Positions 8,776-16,176 of a DNA stretch of 20,418 nucleotides are shown piece after piece. The notes below the pieces were generated by a model. It searched no databases. It saw only the letters and a program-made list of their open reading frames with translations, and was not told the origin of the DNA. The first letter of the stretch is position 1, and every line of letters starts with the position of its first letter. Source of the stretch: Pseudomonadota bacterium (lineage in GTDB: Bacteria > Pseudomonadota > Gammaproteobacteria > UBA5335); contig PKCW01000251.1 of assembly GCA_002862965.1 (NCBI GenBank), positions 1 through 20,418 of the forward strand. The letters are read 5' to 3'. The position numbers and the translations under genes are program-made.

Positions 8776-8789
8776 TTGACCCGCGTCAA
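8776..8789. promoter_or_regulatory. FNR/ANR-type box upstream of the PFOR operon
   Basis: TTGAC-CCGC-GTCAA is a perfect inverted repeat with 5-base arms and a 4-base gap, matching the FNR/ANR/DNR consensus TTGAY-N4-RTCAA. It lies in the gap between the MerR stop (8832) and the GltD-like start (8590). If it sits at -41.5, transcription toward the operon would start near 8741, with a weak -10 (TTCATC-like) at about 8749-8754. That gives a leader of about 150 bases. It implies activation at low oxygen or by a related CRP/FNR regulator. Confidence 0.65.
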
Positions 8790-8831
8790 TTGTTCCCGTT
8801 TTACCGGCACCTCGCCTCCAGCATGAGAGCC

Positions 8832-9347
8832 TCATCGCGGCTGGGAGCGCGCCTTGGGGTGCCGTCGCGCACGGCCAGGCTGCATGTTCGCGGAGTGGTC
8901 GCTCGGCCAACTGCCGGCGACCGCAGTGATCAGGTGGCAGATATCGTTGCCGGTTGGCACTGCGTCGGGCAGGTCGTTCCACAGCGCGACGGCGTGTTGC
9001 ATGCGCTCCAGCATGACCTGCAGATCGTCGAGCTCCCGGCGGGTCTCGTCGAGGCGCGACTGGATCGTCGAGCGCACGATGGGGCACGGGCTTTCTCTTT
9101 TGTGCCCGAGACGGACGATTTCGCCGATCTCGGCGAGCGTGAAGCCGAGGCGCTGGGCGATGCGGATGAAGCGCAGGCGCTCGGCATCGTCCTCGTCGAA
9201 CAACTGGTAGCCGGCGCTGGTGCGGCGCGAAGCACGCAGCAGGCCCCGTCGCAGGTACAGCCGGACGACGTGTACCGACAGACCGGCGCGTTCGGCGAGC
9301 GAGGAGACGGTCAACAGGGTCTTCGGTGTGCGGCGCTCGCTGGACAC
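8832..9347 (-). CDS. MerR-family transcriptional regulator
   Basis: A 171-residue regulator starting at GTG (9345-9347) after AAGGA. The N-terminal winged helix-turn-helix is clear (LTVSSLAERAGLSVHVVRLYLRRGL, then SAGYQLFDEDDAERLRFI). A long dimerisation helix follows (about residues 92-125). The only cysteines are C88, at the start of that helix where metal-sensing relatives place a ligand, and C137 in NDICHLI. This is not the usual CueR- or ZntR-type C-terminal Cys pair, so the inducer cannot be assigned; metal or redox are options. The C-terminal tail is basic (RARRHPKARSQPR). Its own promoter (9372-9402) has the MerR-type operator, and a copy precedes DUF2933 at 1011, so both are probable targets. 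Confidence 0.9.
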   Translation of the reverse strand: MSSERRTPKTLLTVSSLAERAGLSVHVVRLYLRRGLLRASRRTSAGYQLFDEDDAERLRFIRIAQRLGFTLAEIGEIVRLGHKRESPCPIVRSTIQSRLDETRRELDDLQVMLERMQHAVALWNDLPDAVPTGNDICHLITAVAGSWPSDHSANMQPGRARRHPKARSQPR

Positions 9348-9371
9348 GTCTCGTTCCTTCTGTTGCGGTGC

Positions 9372-9402
9372 AGCCTAAACCTGTGCGCAGGGCAAAGGTC
9401 AA
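9372..9402 (-). promoter_or_regulatory. MerR-type promoter/operator of the MerR gene
   Basis: The minus strand shows -35 TTGACC (9397-9402) and -10 TAGGCT (9372-9377) with a 19-bp spacer containing the dyad ACCTGTGCGC / GGGCAAAGGT (two mismatches). Transcription would start near 9365, about 18 bases before the GTG. The layout equals the promoter at 1011-1041, and the similarity extends over about 80 bases. This points to autoregulation and a shared regulon. Confidence 0.75.
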
Positions 9403-9454
9403 GCGTTCGGGTCCGGGCGCTTGAACCTATGTTTTGGACCTGCCTTGGACTGAC

Positions 9455-9486
9455 CTTAGGTTCGGATGGGCTTAGGCTCGGATGGG
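9455..9486. repeat. Two tandem 16-bp units
   Basis: CTTAGGYTCGGATGGG occurs twice head to tail (9455-9470 and 9471-9486) with one difference. It sits between the MerR promoter and a degenerate FNR-like box. It could be a pair of protein sites or a small duplication. No function can be assigned. Confidence 0.6.
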
Positions 9487-9495
9487 CGCCGCGCA

Positions 9496-9509
9496 TTGAT
9501 CCGTGTCAG
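9496..9509. promoter_or_regulatory. Near-consensus FNR/ANR-type box
   Basis: TTGAT-CCGT-GTCAG matches TTGAY-N4-RTCAA at all but the last base. It shares the context CATTGAnCCGnGTCA with the box at 8776. Two small hairpins follow on the plus side (9519-9531 and 9536-9557), after which the IS256 element begins. It may once have served the rightward ftsH unit, or may act on the MerR side. No good -10 was found at the expected distance. Confidence 0.4.
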
Positions 9510-9567
9510 TTATCCTATGGCGCGATGCGCCGGCACCCACGTCGCATGAAACGTGGGCGTAGTCTAG

Positions 9568-11001
9568 GAGTTATTGTCAAATCTGGTGTATGTCATCCGT
9601 TCGTCTGAGCCTCAGGCGGCGAGTTCCTGTTGAAGCGGTGGATTGTCCAGCACCGCTTCACCGTCTTTGAAGGGAATGCCCTTCAGCAACAATTCAATTC
9701 GTTCTGCGCCTTTGATCCGGCGCCAGGATTTTTCCGCTTCCTCCATCAGCTTGAAGGCGAGCCCCAGGAAGGTTGCGCGTGTCACGCAGTTGCGCGTCCG
9801 GGTGGTGCGGTGACGCACGGTGGCGAACGTCGACTCGATCGGGTTGGTCGTCCGCAGATGCACCCAGTGCTCTGCCGGGAAATCGTAAAAGGCCAGCAGG
9901 GCATCGCGGTCTCTGACGAGTTTTTCCACAGCCTTCGGATACTTGGCTCCGTAGTGCTGCACCAGGCGGTCAAAGGCCCTGTTCGCCTCCGCGCGCGTCG
10001 CGGCCATCCAGATCTCCTGCATCGCCGCCTTGGCCTTGCCTTGCAGCGATTTCGGCAGTGCGTTCAGCACATTGCCCATCTTGTGGAACCAGCAGCGCTG
10101 GCCCCGGCTGTCCGGAAACACCTCCTCCAGCGCCGCCCACAACCCCATCGCCCCGTCGGCCACGGCCAACAGCGGGCCGTGCTGCAGACCTCGGGCCTTC
10201 AGATCCAGCAGCAGCTCGCGCCAGGATGCTTTCGATTCCCGCAGGCCATCACCGATGGCCACGCGCTCCTTGCGGCCTTCCGGGGTCACGCCGATGATGA
10301 CCAGCAGGCATTGGCCGTCGCTCGATTCCTCGGCGCGCAGACCGGTGTGAATGCCATCCACCCACCAGTACACGTAGCGCTTGCCGCTCAAGGAGCGCCG
10401 GTTCCACGCGGCATGTTCCTCGGCCCATTGCGCGTGTCGCCGGCTCACCACGTTCGCCGACAAGCCTTTGGCCTCCTCGCCCACCAGGACCGAGAGTGCC
10501 TCGCTCATGATCCCCGCTGGAGATCCCTTTGAGATACAGCCACGGCAGCGCCGCGGAGAGTTTCGCCGAGCGCCGCACATAGGGCGGGACGATCGCCGAA
10601 TTGAACTTCACGCCCTGGCCGGAGCGGTCGCGAACCTTGGGCAGCTTGACCGGCACCGGCCCAATCGCGGTCAGCACCTCGCGTTCCGGCAGGTAGCCAT
10701 TGCGCACGACGGCACGTTGTCCGTGCAAGGTCGTCACGTTCGCGTAGTGGTTGAGCAGCTCGGACAGCTCCGCCTCGATGGCCTGCTGGATCACCTGTCG
10801 TGCGCCCTGCCGGATGAGCTCCTCCAGGCCAAGCCCGATGGCGGGCGCCGATGGACGATTCGTGTTCTGGTCATTATGATGCTTCATGGTGGTTGTCTCC
10901 GGTTGTTGGTTCGATCTCGACAATCAGATTTTCAACAGGAACAGCCACCGCCTTCAACTCTTTCGACCTTCAGAGCCATACACCAGATTCGACTTTAGCT
11001 C
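9568..11001 (-). mobile_element. IS256-family insertion sequence
   Basis: The element is bounded by 25-bp imperfect inverted repeats, 9568-9592 and 10977-11001. They share the exact inner 13 bases AATCTGGTGTATG and about 8 of the outer 12. Immediately outside is the direct repeat GTCTAG (9562-9567 and 11002-11007). IS256 elements usually duplicate 8-9 bp, so either the target repeat has decayed or the true ends differ by a few bases. The length of 1434 bp fits the family. The element sits between the MerR locus and the ftsH promoter. Confidence 0.8.
9612..10887 (-). pseudogene. IS256-family transposase, frameshifted
   Basis: Two overlapping frames together make a full IS256 (mutator-type) transposase. 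The N-terminal part begins at the ATG at 10885-10887 (MKHHNDQNTN) and includes the EAELSELLNHYAN and LPKVRDRSGQGVKF segments. The C-terminal part carries the DDE core (VYWWVDGIHTGLR, ADGAMGLWAALEEVFPDSRGQRCWFHKMGN, TTNPIESTFATVRHRT). The frames join at LKGISSGD / MSEALSVL. One extra base, G on the plus strand at about 10509, separates codons that would otherwise be contiguous. This is more likely a mutation or sequencing error than programmed frameshifting, since no slippery run is present. As read, the transposase is inactive. Confidence 0.85.
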
Positions 11002-11118
11002 GTCTAGAGGTGGTGTCCGGCATAGACGGCTACGAGGTCCAGCTCCAGCAGACGGCTTGACGGGCTTGGTTTCATCTTAGCCATGTGCTCTTTGCGCGCG
11101 GGCGACGGGCGTAGCCGG

Positions 11119-11132
11119 TTGACCGAAGTCAA
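11119..11132 (+). promoter_or_regulatory. FNR/ANR-type box and promoter of ftsH
   Basis: TTGAC-CGAA-GTCAA is a perfect inverted repeat matching the FNR/ANR consensus. Placed at -41.5 it puts the transcription start at about 11167, with a -10 CATCGT at 11155-11160. The chosen ftsH ATG at 11193 then has a leader of about 26 bases. This spacing supports the ATG over the in-frame TTG at 11160, which would lie upstream of the transcript start. From the IS end to this box (11008-11118) I see no convincing gene. Confidence 0.65.
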
Positions 11133-11192
11133 TGACCGGACCGTCGCCGGGGTGCATCGTTGGTCGAACTTGTCCGGCAAAGGCCGCAATCG

Positions 11193-13043
11193 ATGCACCC
11201 GAAAAACCGCATCAATCTGCTGTATCTGGTGGCAGCGGTATTCGGCATTCTGCTGATGCAGAGCATGCTCGCCGGCGTCGGCCACGTGCGTAGCGTGCCG
11301 TACAGCGAATTCGAGCAGATGCTTAAGGAAGGCGAGATCGAGGAAGTGGCGATCACGAGCGGCAGCCTGCGCGGCACGCTGGCAGGCTCAGCTGCGGACA
11401 AGCCGCAGCACGTCGTCGCCGCAAACGTCGACCCAGCCGTGGCCGCGCGCCTCGAACGCTACGGCGTGCGCTTCTTTGCGGTGCAGGAGAACACCTGGCT
11501 GCGCGACATTTTGTCCTGGGTTGTGCCGATGCTGCTGTTCTTCGGCCTGTGGATGTTCGTGTTGCGGCGCGTCGCCGAGAAGCAGGGCATGGGCGGCGGC
11601 ATGATGGCGATCGGCAAGAGCAAGGCCAGGGTCTACGTCGAGAACGACACCAAGGTGAGCTTCGCCGACGTCGCCGGTGTCGACGAAGCCAAGGCCGAGC
11701 TGCAGGAGATCGTGACCTTCCTGAAGAATCCGGCGCCGTATGGACGCCTGGGTGCGCGCCTGCCCAAGGGCATCCTGCTCGTCGGTCCGCCCGGCACCGG
11801 CAAGACGCTGCCGGCGCGCGCGGTGGCCCGCGAGGCCGGCGTACCGTTCATCTCGATCAGCGGCGCCGAGTTCGTCGAGATGTTCGTCGGCGTCGGCGCC
11901 GCGCGCGTGCGCGACCTGTTCGAGCAGGCCCGCGCCAAGGCACCGGCGATCATCTTCATCGACGAGATCGATGCGCTGGGCCGGGCGCGCGGCGCGTTTC
12001 CGCTGTCGGGCGGCCACGACGAGAAGGAGCAGACGCTCAACCAGCTGCTGTCGGAGATGGACGGCTTCGATCCGCGCCAGGGCCTGGTGCTGCTGGCCGC
12101 CACCAACCGCCCCGAGATCCTCGATCCGGCCTTGCTGCGCGCCGGCCGCTTCGACCGCCAGGTGCTGGTCGACCGGCCGGATCGTGTCGGTCGTGAGCAG
12201 ATCCTGAACGTGCACCTCGGAAAAGTGCGCCTGGCGCCCGGCGTCGACGCGCAGCAGATCGCGGCGCTGACACCGGGCTTCTCCGGCGCCGATCTCGCCA
12301 ACCTGGTCAACGAGGCGGCCCTGCTGGCCACCCGCCGCGGCGCCGAGACGGTGGACCAGGACGACTTCACCCAGGCGATCGAGCGCATCGTCGCCGGCCT
12401 GGAGAAGCGCAGCCGCCTGCTCAACCCGCTGGAGCGCCGCATCGTGGCGTATCACGAGCTGGGTCATGCCTTCGTCGCGCTCTCGCTGAAAGGCTCCGAC
12501 GCCGTGCAGAAGGTGTCCATCATCCCGCGCGGCGTCGGTGCGCTCGGCTACACGCTGCAGCGGCCGACCGAAGACCGCTTCGTGATGACGCGCAAAGAGC
12601 TGCACAACCGCATGGCCGTGCTGCTCGGCGCGCGCGCGGCCGAGCGCGAGGTGTTCGCCGAGGTGTCGACCGGCGCCGCCGACGACCTCGCCAAGGCCAC
12701 CGACATCGCGCGCAACATGGTGACCCGCTTCGGCATGGTGCCGGCCTTCGGCGAGGTGGTGTTCGAGACGCAGAACCCGCGCTTTATCGACACGCCGCTG
12801 CCGATGCCGGGCGAGCGCTGCTATAGTGAGGACACCGCGCGCGAAATCGACCGCGCCGTGCGCGAGCTGGTCGATGCCACCTACCAGACGGCCGCAGGCA
12901 TCGTGCGTTCGCGCCGCAGCACGCTCGATGAGGCGGCCAAGCTGCTGCTGGAGCGCGAGACGTTGCTCGAAGCCGATCTGCTGGGTTTCATGGGCGCTGC
13001 ACCTGTCGCAGAACCCGCACCGAAGGTTCAGGCCGCAGCCTGA
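11193..13043 (+). CDS. ftsH: ATP-dependent zinc metalloprotease FtsH (accessory copy)
   Basis: A 616-residue inner-membrane AAA+ protease that would extract and degrade damaged or surplus membrane proteins. The N-terminus has one membrane helix (about residues 8-28), a periplasmic segment, and a second helix ([18 protein letters not shown], about 104-125). The AAA module shows Walker A GPPGTGKT (about 197), pore motif [13 protein letters not shown], Walker [12 protein letters not shown] (about 253) and arginine-finger region [20 protein letters not shown] (about 303). The protease has HELGH (about 420) and the distal zinc ligand in [12 protein letters not shown]. Oddities: Pro replaces the usual Leu after GTGKTL, and HELGH replaces the commoner HEAGH; catalytic residues are kept. 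An FNR-like box precedes it. The setting suggests a mobile second copy, not the housekeeping gene. Confidence 0.95.
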   Translation: MHPKNRINLLYLVAAVFGILLMQSMLAGVGHVRSVPYSEFEQMLKEGEIEEVAITSGSLRGTLAGSAADKPQHVVAANVDPAVAARLERYGVRFFAVQENTWLRDILSWVVPMLLFFGLWMFVLRRVAEKQGMGGGMMAIGKSKARVYVENDTKVSFADVAGVDEAKAELQEIVTFLKNPAPYGRLGARLPKGILLVGPPGTGKTLPARAVAREAGVPFISISGAEFVEMFVGVGAARVRDLFEQARAKAPAIIFIDEIDALGRARGAFPLSGGHDEKEQTLNQLLSEMDGFDPRQGLVLLAATNRPEILDPALLRAGRFDRQVLVDRPDRVGREQILNVHLGKVRLAPGVDAQQIAALTPGFSGADLANLVNEAALLATRRGAETVDQDDFTQAIERIVAGLEKRSRLLNPLERRIVAYHELGHAFVALSLKGSDAVQKVSIIPRGVGALGYTLQRPTEDRFVMTRKELHNRMAVLLGARAAEREVFAEVSTGAADDLAKATDIARNMVTRFGMVPAFGEVVFETQNPRFIDTPLPMPGERCYSEDTAREIDRAVRELVDATYQTAAGIVRSRRSTLDEAAKLLLERETLLEADLLGFMGAAPVAEPAPKVQAAA

Positions 13044-13078
13044 TGCTGTTCACGACCCCTCGTTTCAGGAGAAAGACG

Positions 13079-13444
13079 ATGCGCAACGCAAGACAGGCAT
13101 GGATCACTGCCGCTGCACTGATGCTCGCTGCCGCTCAGGCGGCGGTCGCGGCCGACCAGCACAAGCCAGCCGCAGCGAAGCCGCCGATGCAGCAGCACGG
13201 CGCGGCTGGCGGCATGGGCATGATGGACATGCCGATGATGAAAGAGCACATGGCGCAGATGCGCGAGCACATGCAGAAGATGAAGTCCGCCCAGTCCGAC
13301 GATGAGCGTCAGCGCCTGATGCAGGAGCATATGGAGATGATGGACGAGCACATGGGCATGATGATGCGCATGATGGAGGGCATGGGCGGTATGGGAGGCG
13401 ACGAAACCGCCGCGCCGGACGCAGCCCACGGTCACGGACAGTAA
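13079..13444 (+). CDS. Exported Met/His-rich protein
   Basis: A 121-residue protein from the ATG at 13079, preceded by AGGAGA. Another ATG at 13043 overlaps the ftsH stop (ATGA), but it lacks a ribosome site and would place extra residues before the signal peptide. Residues 1-25 form a signal peptide (MRNARQAW, a hydrophobic Ala/Leu core, AVA-AD cleavage site). The mature part has about 23 Met and 8 His in under 100 residues, with an EHM..M pattern repeated four times (KEHMAQM, REHMQKM, QEHMEMM, DEHMGMM). It is probably one or two amphipathic helices. Such composition suits binding of soft metals such as Cu(I) or Ag(I) in the periplasm. I recognise no named family. It is co-transcribed with ftsH, so a role as partner or metal buffer is possible. 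Confidence 0.8.
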   Translation: MRNARQAWITAAALMLAAAQAAVAADQHKPAAAKPPMQQHGAAGGMGMMDMPMMKEHMAQMREHMQKMKSAQSDDERQRLMQEHMEMMDEHMGMMMRMMEGMGGMGGDETAAPDAAHGHGQ

Positions 13445-13445
13445 T

Positions 13446-13471
13446 CGGCGGGCTAACTAATGCTTCCGCCG
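13446..13471 (+). terminator. Possible weak terminator hairpin
   Basis: Just after the Met/His-rich gene, CGGCGG (13446-13451) can pair with CCGCCG (13466-13471) across a 14-base loop. No run of T follows, so classic intrinsic termination is doubtful. It would separate the ftsH unit from ackA-pta. Confidence 0.25.
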
Positions 13472-13474
13472 GCC

Positions 13475-13488
13475 TTGACTCGGATCAA
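13475..13488 (+). promoter_or_regulatory. FNR/ANR-type box upstream of ackA-pta
   Basis: TTGAC-TCGG-ATCAA matches the FNR/ANR consensus in both arms. If it acts at -41.5, transcription starts near 13523, about 120 bases before the ackA ATG. The -10 region (around 13511-13516, GCTGAT-like) is weak. Direct ANR/FNR control of acetate kinase and phosphotransacetylase is known in other proteobacteria, so the placement makes sense. Confidence 0.6.
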
Positions 13489-13646
13489 TGCGGCTCCACG
13501 CGCCGATCACGCGCTGATCGAGCGCAAGCGTGCGGCCATCGGAGATGTCACCCAAGCGCTGGCGAACGTGCCCAAGGCCCGCGATGCCGCCTATGAGCAG
13601 GCCTTCAGCCTCCTCTATGGCGATCCAGGCCGAGCGAGCGCCCGAA

Positions 13647-14882
13647 ATGGCTGAGACAACGCGATCCGGGCACGCGCCAGCAGCCGCGAGCGGCGCGATC
13701 CTGGTGATCAATTGCGGCTCGTCGAGCGTGAAGTTTGCGCTCTTCGCCGCGGGAGAGCCGCAGCCACGCCTCTGGTCAGGCGCGATCGAGCGCATCGGTC
13801 TGGCCAACGGCCGCTTTCGCGCCGTCGACGCCCAAGGCGCGACGGTGCTCGACGAGACCGGGGAGATTGCCGACCACGATGCGGCGCTGGGGCTGCTCCT
13901 GGACGCGATCGAGCGTCACCCCTCGGGCGCGCGTTTGACGGCGGTCGATCACCGGGTCGTCCACGGCGGCCCCGAATGCGACTGCCCGGCGCTCGTGACG
14001 GCGGCGCTGGAGGCGCGGCTTCGCCAGCTCGTCCCGCTCGCGCCGCTGCACCAGCCCCACAATCTCGCCGGGATCGCCGCGGTCCGCGCCGCTCGCCCCG
14101 GCCTGCCGCAGGTCGCTTGCTTCGACACGGCGTTTCATCACGGTCTGCCGCGGCTTGCGACGCTGACGGCCCTGCCGCGGGCGCTCTTCGGCGAGGGCGT
14201 CCGGCGCTACGGCTTCCACGGCCTGTCCTACGAATACGTCATCGACGCGCTCCGCCGCGACGGAGTGCATGTGGATCGCGAGCGCATCGTCGTCGCGCAT
14301 CTCGGCAACGGCGCCTCCATGTGCGCGCTCGCGGGCGGGCGCAGCGTCGAGACCACGATGGGCTTCTCGACGCTCGCCGGCCTACCGATGGGCACACGCT
14401 GCGGCGACCTCGACCCCGGGATCATTCTCTACCTGCTCACCGAGAAGGGCATGACGGTCGAGCAAGTCCAGCATCTCCTCTACGAGGAGTGCGGCTTGCT
14501 CGGCCTCTCCGGTGTGAGCCGCAACATGGAGGACCTGCTGGCCCGGCCCGGCGAGCCGGCGGCCGTCGCGGCCGTCGAGTTCTTCTGCTACCAGGCCCGC
14601 CGGCACCTGGCGGCGCTGACGGCGGCACTCGGCGGCCTCGACCGGGCGGTGTTCACCGGCGGGATCGGCGCCAACGCGCCTGCGGTCCGGGCAAAGATCT
14701 GCGCTGGCCTGGCGTATCTCGGCATCGTGCTCGACGCGGAACGCAATGCGGGCGGCGCCCGGACCATCTCGGCCAAGGTCGGCCGCGTCCGCGTCGAGGC
14801 GTTCCCGACCGACGAGGAGCTGATGATCGCCCGGCACGTCCGGGACCTGCTGGCCGCAAATCCTGCGGCGCAGGGGGCTTGA
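13647..14882 (+). CDS. ackA: Acetate kinase
   Basis: A 411-residue enzyme of the acetokinase family (ASKHA fold) that converts acetyl-phosphate and ADP to acetate and ATP. All signature blocks are present in order: INCGSSSVKFALF at the N-terminus, DHRVVHGG, CFDTAFHHGLP, RYGFHGLSYEYV, AHLGNGASMCAL, MGTRCGDLDPG, FTGGIGAN and PTDEELMIARHV near the end. The ATG at 13647 is nearest to the conserved start; ATG codons at 13617 or earlier would add an unconserved Arg/Pro-rich tail. No strong ribosome site is visible. A doubtful small frame (13460-13654) overlaps the start by 8 bases. Three bases separate this gene from pta, so they form an operon. Propionate or butyrate are possible alternative substrates. 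Confidence 0.94.
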   Translation: MAETTRSGHAPAAASGAILVINCGSSSVKFALFAAGEPQPRLWSGAIERIGLANGRFRAVDAQGATVLDETGEIADHDAALGLLLDAIERHPSGARLTAVDHRVVHGGPECDCPALVTAALEARLRQLVPLAPLHQPHNLAGIAAVRAARPGLPQVACFDTAFHHGLPRLATLTALPRALFGEGVRRYGFHGLSYEYVIDALRRDGVHVDRERIVVAHLGNGASMCALAGGRSVETTMGFSTLAGLPMGTRCGDLDPGIILYLLTEKGMTVEQVQHLLYEECGLLGLSGVSRNMEDLLARPGEPAAVAAVEFFCYQARRHLAALTAALGGLDRAVFTGGIGANAPAVRAKICAGLAYLGIVLDAERNAGGARTISAKVGRVRVEAFPTDEELMIARHVRDLLAANPAAQGA

Positions 14883-14885
14883 CCC

Positions 14886-15890
14886 ATGGCCGCGCCCATC
14901 AAGAACCTGCAGCAGATCCTCGATCAGGCCCTAGCACTGGAGCCGGTCCGCGTCGCGGTGGCGGACGCCGCGCAAAAGGTCGTGATCGAGACGCTCCGCG
15001 ACGCGCATGCGCTCGGCTTCATCGAGCCGCGTCTCATCGGCGAGCCGGACGCGATCGCCGCCCTCTGCGAAGACATCGGCTGGCAGCCTGCCGAGGACTG
15101 GATCGTCCCGGCGAGCAGTGATGCCTCGGCGGCGGCGACGGCCGTGGCGCTTGCGCGTGCGGGCGAAGCCGACGCGGTCATGAAAGGTCACATCCACACC
15201 GACGTGCTCATGCACGCGCTACTCGACAAGGAGCGAGGCCTGCGCGTCCCGGGCCAGCGGGTCAGCCACGTCTTCCTCGTCGAGGTTGCCACCCATCCGA
15301 AGCTTCTCGGCATCACGGACGCAGCGATCAACATTGCGCCCGACCTCAGCGCCAAGGCGCAGATCCTGCAGAATGCCGTCGATCTCTTTCGTCTCCTCGG
15401 CGTCGAGACGCCGAAGGTCGCCGTGCTGTCGGCGGTCGAGACCGTCACTCCGGAGATCGTCTCGACGCTCGACGCGGCTTGCTTGACGCTCATGGCGCGG
15501 CGCGGGCAGATCACCGGCGCGCTGGTCGACGGGCCGCTCGCGTTCGACAACGCGATCTCGCGGCGTGCGGCCGAGGAGAAGGGCATCACGTCCTCCGTCG
15601 CCGGCGATGCCGACATCCTGCTCGTGCCGGACCTCGTCTCCGGCAACGTACTGGCGAAGAACCTCGAATACCTGGCGGGCGCCGTCGCCGCCGGCATCGC
15701 GGTGGGGCTCGCGGTACCGGTGGTGTTGACCTCGCGCGCCGACCCGGCACCGGCCCGGCTCGCATCGCTCGCCCTGGCTGCGCTGATCCATCACCGGATC
15801 CCGCGGGCGCCGATCAAGGCAGCCGCTCCGGAGTCGAGCCTCCACGCCGCGCCGCAACCCGACCACGCCTGCTGTCCGCTCCCGGAGTAG
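14886..15890 (+). CDS. pta: Phosphate acetyl/butyryltransferase
   Basis: A 334-residue stand-alone PTA/PTB-family enzyme that would convert acyl-CoA and phosphate to acyl-phosphate. Family features are ADAVMKGHIHTDVLMHALL (about residues 97-115), the VATHPKLLGITDAAINIAPDL core, the central SAVETVTPE segment, TGALVDGPLAFDNAIS, and ADILLVPDLVSGNVLAKNLEYL toward the C-terminus. The length matches single-domain Pta and Ptb. It lacks the enoyl-CoA hydratase-like part of bifunctional relatives. It starts 3 bases after ackA, behind a G-rich ribosome site. With PFOR upstream, acetyl-CoA is the likely substrate, though phosphotransbutyrylase activity cannot be excluded by sequence. The C-terminal ~25 residues (Pro/His/Cys-rich) look unconserved. 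Confidence 0.9.
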   Translation: MAAPIKNLQQILDQALALEPVRVAVADAAQKVVIETLRDAHALGFIEPRLIGEPDAIAALCEDIGWQPAEDWIVPASSDASAAATAVALARAGEADAVMKGHIHTDVLMHALLDKERGLRVPGQRVSHVFLVEVATHPKLLGITDAAINIAPDLSAKAQILQNAVDLFRLLGVETPKVAVLSAVETVTPEIVSTLDAACLTLMARRGQITGALVDGPLAFDNAISRRAAEEKGITSSVAGDADILLVPDLVSGNVLAKNLEYLAGAVAAGIAVGLAVPVVLTSRADPAPARLASLALAALIHHRIPRAPIKAAAPESSLHAAPQPDHACCPLPE

Positions 15891-15892
15891 TC

Positions 15893-16064
15893 ATGTCGAA
15901 CAGACCGCCATCGCTGATCACGGCCGCAGCGTCCCCAAAGGCGCGGCGCCCGTTCTCCTTCGACCGCCCGCCAGGTGTGGCAGAGACAACCTTTCGCGGC
16001 CATCTATCAGGGTTTCCTCTTGACGCCGCAGTGGCGGCACAACGCCACGACCGGCGTCGAGGGC
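15893..16064 (+). pseudogene. Remnant of PHA synthase-like (phaC) gene
   Basis: An ATG at 15893, just after pta, opens a frame (MSNRPPSLITAAASPKA). A shift into the next frame then reads VWQRQPFAAIYQGFLLTPQWRHNATTGVEGVSKHAG (about 15975-16064). The last block closely resembles the N-terminal region of poly(3-hydroxyalkanoate) polymerase-like proteins, where an LTQQWWHNATTGVRGVS-type segment is typical. The rest, including the catalytic alpha/beta-hydrolase domain, is missing. I read this as the broken start of a phaC-like gene that once followed ackA-pta. The assignment is from memory of the motif. Confidence 0.55.
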
Positions 16065-16135
16065 GTCTCGAAACACGCCGGACGCACCCCACGACCACGA
16101 TCACGGCCAGTGATGCCGGAGTGAACCAGATCGAT

Positions 16136-16156
16136 GTTGTGCGCACGGCGCGCAAC
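16136..16156. promoter_or_regulatory. Inverted repeat, possible repressor operator before HlyD gene
   Basis: GTTGTGCGC-ACG-GCGCGCAAC has 9-base arms with one mismatch and lies 20 bases before the HlyD start codon. Such a dyad directly upstream of an efflux adaptor is typical for TetR-type repressors, but no regulator gene is present in the window. This is inference from position and symmetry. Confidence 0.35.
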
Positions 16157-16176
16157 GGCTGCACGGAGAGGCGACG

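Noticed and set aside
10500..10515. Programmed frameshift in the IS256 transposase
   Set aside because: No slippery heptamer or A/T run is present at the junction, and IS256 transposases are normally made from one frame. A mutation or read error is simpler.
11004..11085. Minus-strand small frame MAKMKPSPSSRLLEL with stop in the IS target site
   Set aside because: It has 26 codons, a weak ribosome site and no recognised family, so it is not supportable as a gene.
11388..12605. 405-residue minus-strand frame opposite ftsH
   Set aside because: The plus strand carries all FtsH motifs; this frame is a shadow.
13460..13654. Small frame before ackA (64 residues, ending YEQAFSLLYGDPGR)
   Set aside because: The FNR-like box lies inside it and the predicted transcript would start after its ATG. 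No ribosome site or family was recognised. It could be a remnant of a lost gene, but I do not call it.
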